From Comamonas koreensis (GTDB lineage Bacteria > Pseudomonadota > Gammaproteobacteria > Burkholderiales > Burkholderiaceae_C), in assembly GCF_021026195.1 (NCBI RefSeq), contig NZ_JAJNCT010000005.1, forward strand, positions 585,231 through 649,230: a stretch of DNA of 64,000 nucleotides. Direction: 5' to 3'. A program made the position numbers and the translations under genes. Below, piece by piece: positions 61,852-64,000 of the stretch (the stretch's first letter is position 1; every line of letters starts with the position of its first letter). The notes under the pieces are model-generated. The model saw only the letters and a list, made by a program, of their open reading frames with translations, did not search any database and was not told where the DNA came from.

Positions 61852-61885
61852 GACTGCCCCCTGGCCCAGCGCCCGGGGGCAGTTT
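61852..61885 (+). terminator. Rho-independent terminator of the ureide operon
   Basis: ACTGCCCCC and GGGGGCAGT form a stem followed by TTT, 47 bases after the M20 gene stop. Confidence 0.82.
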
Positions 61886-61996
61886 TGCTTGTGCCTGCGC
61901 GCTTTGCAGCGTGCTGACACCACATCAGCCGCTGCGCTTGAAGCGTCTGCAACGGCGCTGCTTGAGGGTAATCAGGGGGGTGCTGTTGCAGTGCAT

Positions 61997-62006
61997 GTGT
62001 ATACAC
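61997..62006. promoter_or_regulatory. GTGTATACAC operator upstream of the NCS2 permease
   Basis: The 10-base core is identical to the hiuH/GntR operator, and the sequence continues with the same TTTTTGT on one side. It lies 71 bases before the permease start, so the permease is probably in the same regulon despite having its own transcription unit. Confidence 0.75.
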
Positions 62007-62077
62007 TTTTTGTATGGATTCCTAAGCAATAACACTGGCTTATTCAGTCAAATTCCCCCGCATGAGGAGTGATAAAG

Positions 62078-63565
62078 ATGCAATCTGACAAACACCCCGT
62101 TGACCAGGTGCTGCCCCTGGGGCGCCTCACCACCTTGGGCTTGCAGCATGTGCTGGTCATGTACGCGGGGGCCGTGGCGGTGCCGCTGATCGTGGGGCGC
62201 GCACTCAACCTCGACTCCCACCAGATAGCCAAGCTGATCTCCGCTGATCTCTTCGTCTGCGGTCTGGTCACCCTGATACAGGCCTGGGGCGCGACGCGCT
62301 GGTTTGGCATCAAGCTGCCGGTGATGATGGGCGTGACCTTTGCCAGCGTGGCGCCGATGATCTCGATGGCGCAGACCAATGGCGGCGTCTATGGCGCAGG
62401 TCTCATCTTTGGCTCGGTCATCGGGGCAGGGGTCATCTCGATACTGATCTCACCGCTGGTCAGCCGCATGCTGCGGTTCTTTCCGCCGGTGGTTACCGGC
62501 ACCATCATCACCGTCATCGGCATCAGCCTGATGCGCGTGGGCATCAACTGGATCTTTGGCAACCCCGCCGGCCCCACCGCGCCTTCGGTGCCCAACCCCG
62601 AGCATGTCAAATGGCTGCAGAGTGCCCAGGTGGCAGCGGGCGCGCCCGGCTCGGCGCTGCCCCCCATCCCCCATGGGCTGGCGATTCTGCCGTCGGTCCC
62701 CAACCCCCGCTATGCGGACCTGAGCGGGGTGGGCATCTCTGCGCTGGTGCTGGTCTCCATCCTGCTGATCACCAAGTACGCCAAGGGCTTCATGGCCAAT
62801 ATCGCGGTGCTGGCCGGCATTGTCATTGGCGCCATCGTCGCCTCGGCGATGGGCCTGATGACCTATGAAAAAGTGGCGCATGCCGAATGGTTTGATTTTG
62901 TGATGCCGTTCGAGATTGCAATGCCGGTGTTCGACCCGATCCTGATCCTGACGATGACCCTGGTGATGATCGTCGTGATGATCGAATCGGTCGGCATGTT
63001 CCTGGCGCTGGGCGACATGACGAACAAGGAGGTCACCCCGGCCGACCTGACCCGGGGCCTGCGCACCGATGGCCTGGGCACCTTGCTGGGCGGCATCTTC
63101 AACACCTTCCCCTACACCAGCTTCTCGCAGAACGTGGGCCTGGTGGCGGTCACCGGCATCCAGAGCCGCTTTGTCTGCGTGGCAGGCGGCTTCATCCTGA
63201 TCATTCTGGGCGTGCTGCCCAAACTGGGTGCGCTGGTCGAATCGCTGCCCACCATGGTGCTGGGCGGTGCCGGGCTGGTCATGTTCGGCATGGTCGCTGC
63301 CACCGGCATCCGCATCCTGTCGAATGTGGACTTCCGCCATAACCGCTACAACGCCATGGTGGTGGCGGTGTCCATCGGCGTCGGCATGATTCCGCTGATT
63401 GCACCCCAGTTCCGCCAGTGGATGCCCCACGCCATCCACCCGCTGATCGAATCGGGCATCCTGCTGGCCTCCATCTGTGCGGTGGCGTTGAACCTGTTTT
63501 TCAACGGCGCCAAACTTGACCAGGCCCAGATCATCAAGGCTGCGCAGCAAGCAGATGCCCACTGA
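62078..63565 (+). CDS. NCS2 family xanthine/uric acid permease, 495 aa
   Basis: Proton symporter for xanthine or urate in the inner membrane. NCS2 signatures are GLQHVLVMYAGAVAVPLIVG, GIKLPVMMGVTFASVAPMIS, and the motif MIVVMIESVGMFLALGDMTN, with TSFSQNVGLVAVTGIQSRFV downstream. About fourteen helices. The ATG at 62078 follows a GAGGAG site; a GTG at 62069 overlaps that site and is unlikely. Substrate choice between xanthine and urate is inferred from the neighbouring puuD/hiuH genes. Confidence 0.93.
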   Translation: MQSDKHPVDQVLPLGRLTTLGLQHVLVMYAGAVAVPLIVGRALNLDSHQIAKLISADLFVCGLVTLIQAWGATRWFGIKLPVMMGVTFASVAPMISMAQTNGGVYGAGLIFGSVIGAGVISILISPLVSRMLRFFPPVVTGTIITVIGISLMRVGINWIFGNPAGPTAPSVPNPEHVKWLQSAQVAAGAPGSALPPIPHGLAILPSVPNPRYADLSGVGISALVLVSILLITKYAKGFMANIAVLAGIVIGAIVASAMGLMTYEKVAHAEWFDFVMPFEIAMPVFDPILILTMTLVMIVVMIESVGMFLALGDMTNKEVTPADLTRGLRTDGLGTLLGGIFNTFPYTSFSQNVGLVAVTGIQSRFVCVAGGFILIILGVLPKLGALVESLPTMVLGGAGLVMFGMVAATGIRILSNVDFRHNRYNAMVVAVSIGVGMIPLIAPQFRQWMPHAIHPLIESGILLASICAVALNLFFNGAKLDQAQIIKAAQQADAH

Positions 63566-63596
63566 CAAGATTGCTGCGGTGCAGCATCGAAACTTA

Positions 63597-63627
63597 GGCC
63601 CACTGCCCCATAGGGGTGGGCCTGCGC
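63597..63627 (+). terminator. Possible terminator of the NCS2 permease gene
   Basis: GGCCCAC and GTGGGCC (63597-63603 and 63616-63622) with inner CCCC/GGGG pairing; the following T run is weak. Confidence 0.55.
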
Positions 63628-63668
63628 CTTTATCATCAGCTGGGTTCACACTGGATTGATTCACTCTT

Positions 63669-64000
63669 ATGGCACAACAACTGTCCGCCGCCGAACAGGC
63701 ACTGCGCGAAGCCGCACTCGAATACCATCGCAGCCCCAGCAAGGGCAAGATCTCCGTCACCCCCACCAAGCCGCTGTCCAACCAGCGTGACCTGTCGCTG
63801 GCCTACTCGCCAGGCGTGGCCTACCCTTGCCTGGACATCGAAGCCGATCCCAGCCTGGCAGCAGACTACACCTCGCGCGGCAACCTGGTCGGTGTGATCA
63901 CCAACGGCACCGCCGTGCTGGGCCTGGGCGATATCGGCCCGCTGGCCAGCAAGCCGGTGATGGAAGGCAAGGGCTGCCTGTTCAAGAAGTTCGCCGGTGT
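63669..64000 (+). CDS. maeB: NADP-dependent malic enzyme (3' end cut by the window edge)
   Basis: Only the first 110 residues are present. The N-terminus ([20 protein letters not shown], then [15 protein letters not shown]) and [20 protein letters not shown] are typical of the MaeB-type malic enzyme that usually carries a C-terminal phosphotransacetylase-like domain, here outside the window. It decarboxylates malate to pyruvate with NADP. Confidence 0.92.
   Translation, partial: MAQQLSAAEQALREAALEYHRSPSKGKISVTPTKPLSNQRDLSLAYSPGVAYPCLDIEADPSLAADYTSRGNLVGVITNGTAVLGLGDIGPLASKPVMEGKGCLFKKFAG

Overview
The window looks like chromosomal DNA of a beta-proteobacterium of the family Comamonadaceae (Comamonas, Delftia or Acidovorax-like). 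This is inferred from the high GC content, the protein families, the zapA-6S RNA neighbourhood, the dapA-bamC pair and the orphan Bug-type receptor. No species can be fixed by eye. I saw no tRNA, rRNA, CRISPR array, insertion sequence, prophage or replication origin. Both edges cut a gene: an ABC transporter ATPase on the left and a malic enzyme on the right.

Layout. 1-6.5 kb: an ABC exporter pair, a DUF2721 membrane protein, slyX, a PLP aminotransferase with a possible attenuator in its leader, a DUF4105 protein and nth. 6.5-21.6 kb: a large minus-strand cobalamin locus. It starts with a cobalamin riboswitch and continues btuB-cobB-cobU-btuF-btuC-btuD-cobO-bluB-cbiB-cobC-(HipA-like kinase)-(DUF3037)-cobQ-(small secreted protein)-cobT. 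Corrin-ring genes and cobS are absent, so the locus covers uptake, amidation, adenosylation, lower-ligand synthesis and nucleotide-loop assembly only. 21.6-26.4 kb: a ZapB-like protein, zapA, 6S RNA, a TauE/SafE permease, then hemN and fnr diverging around a perfect FNR box, and a universal stress protein. 26.5-32.3 kb: a malonate catabolism operon (GntR regulator, malonyl-CoA decarboxylase, Bug receptor, crotonase-like protein, malonyl-CoA synthetase).

32.5-39.7 kb: an orphan amino-acid binding protein, lgt, dapA-bamC, an alanine-rich lipoprotein, an RoxA-type ribosomal oxygenase and a SlyD-type isomerase. 39.7-42.8 kb: a GbsR/MarR regulator and a four-gene operon (DCC thiol protein, SDR-like protein, DoxX-like protein, DUF2269). 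Near-identical palindromes precede the regulator and the operon. 42.8-51.1 kb: a Dyp peroxidase, a GlxA-type AraC regulator, an MFS transporter, a spermidine-synthase-like protein, fumC and a class I fumarase. 51.2-63.6 kb: a GntP permease and a purine/ureide catabolism region: puuD, xdhC, hiuH, a GntR regulator, puuE, a fused UraD-allantoate amidohydrolase, an M20 peptidase-like protein and an NCS2 permease.

The ureide genes fit one route: urate uptake, membrane urate hydroxylase, HiuH, UraD, allantoinase, allantoate amidohydrolase. A GTGTATACAC palindrome recurs upstream of the key transcription units and is the likely site of the local GntR protein. The main points for follow-up are the kinase/DUF3037 pair inside the B12 operon, the GbsR-controlled operon of unknown function, the switch-like leader at 4.6 kb, the ureide operator set, and two related large palindromes at 2.8 and 48.9 kb.
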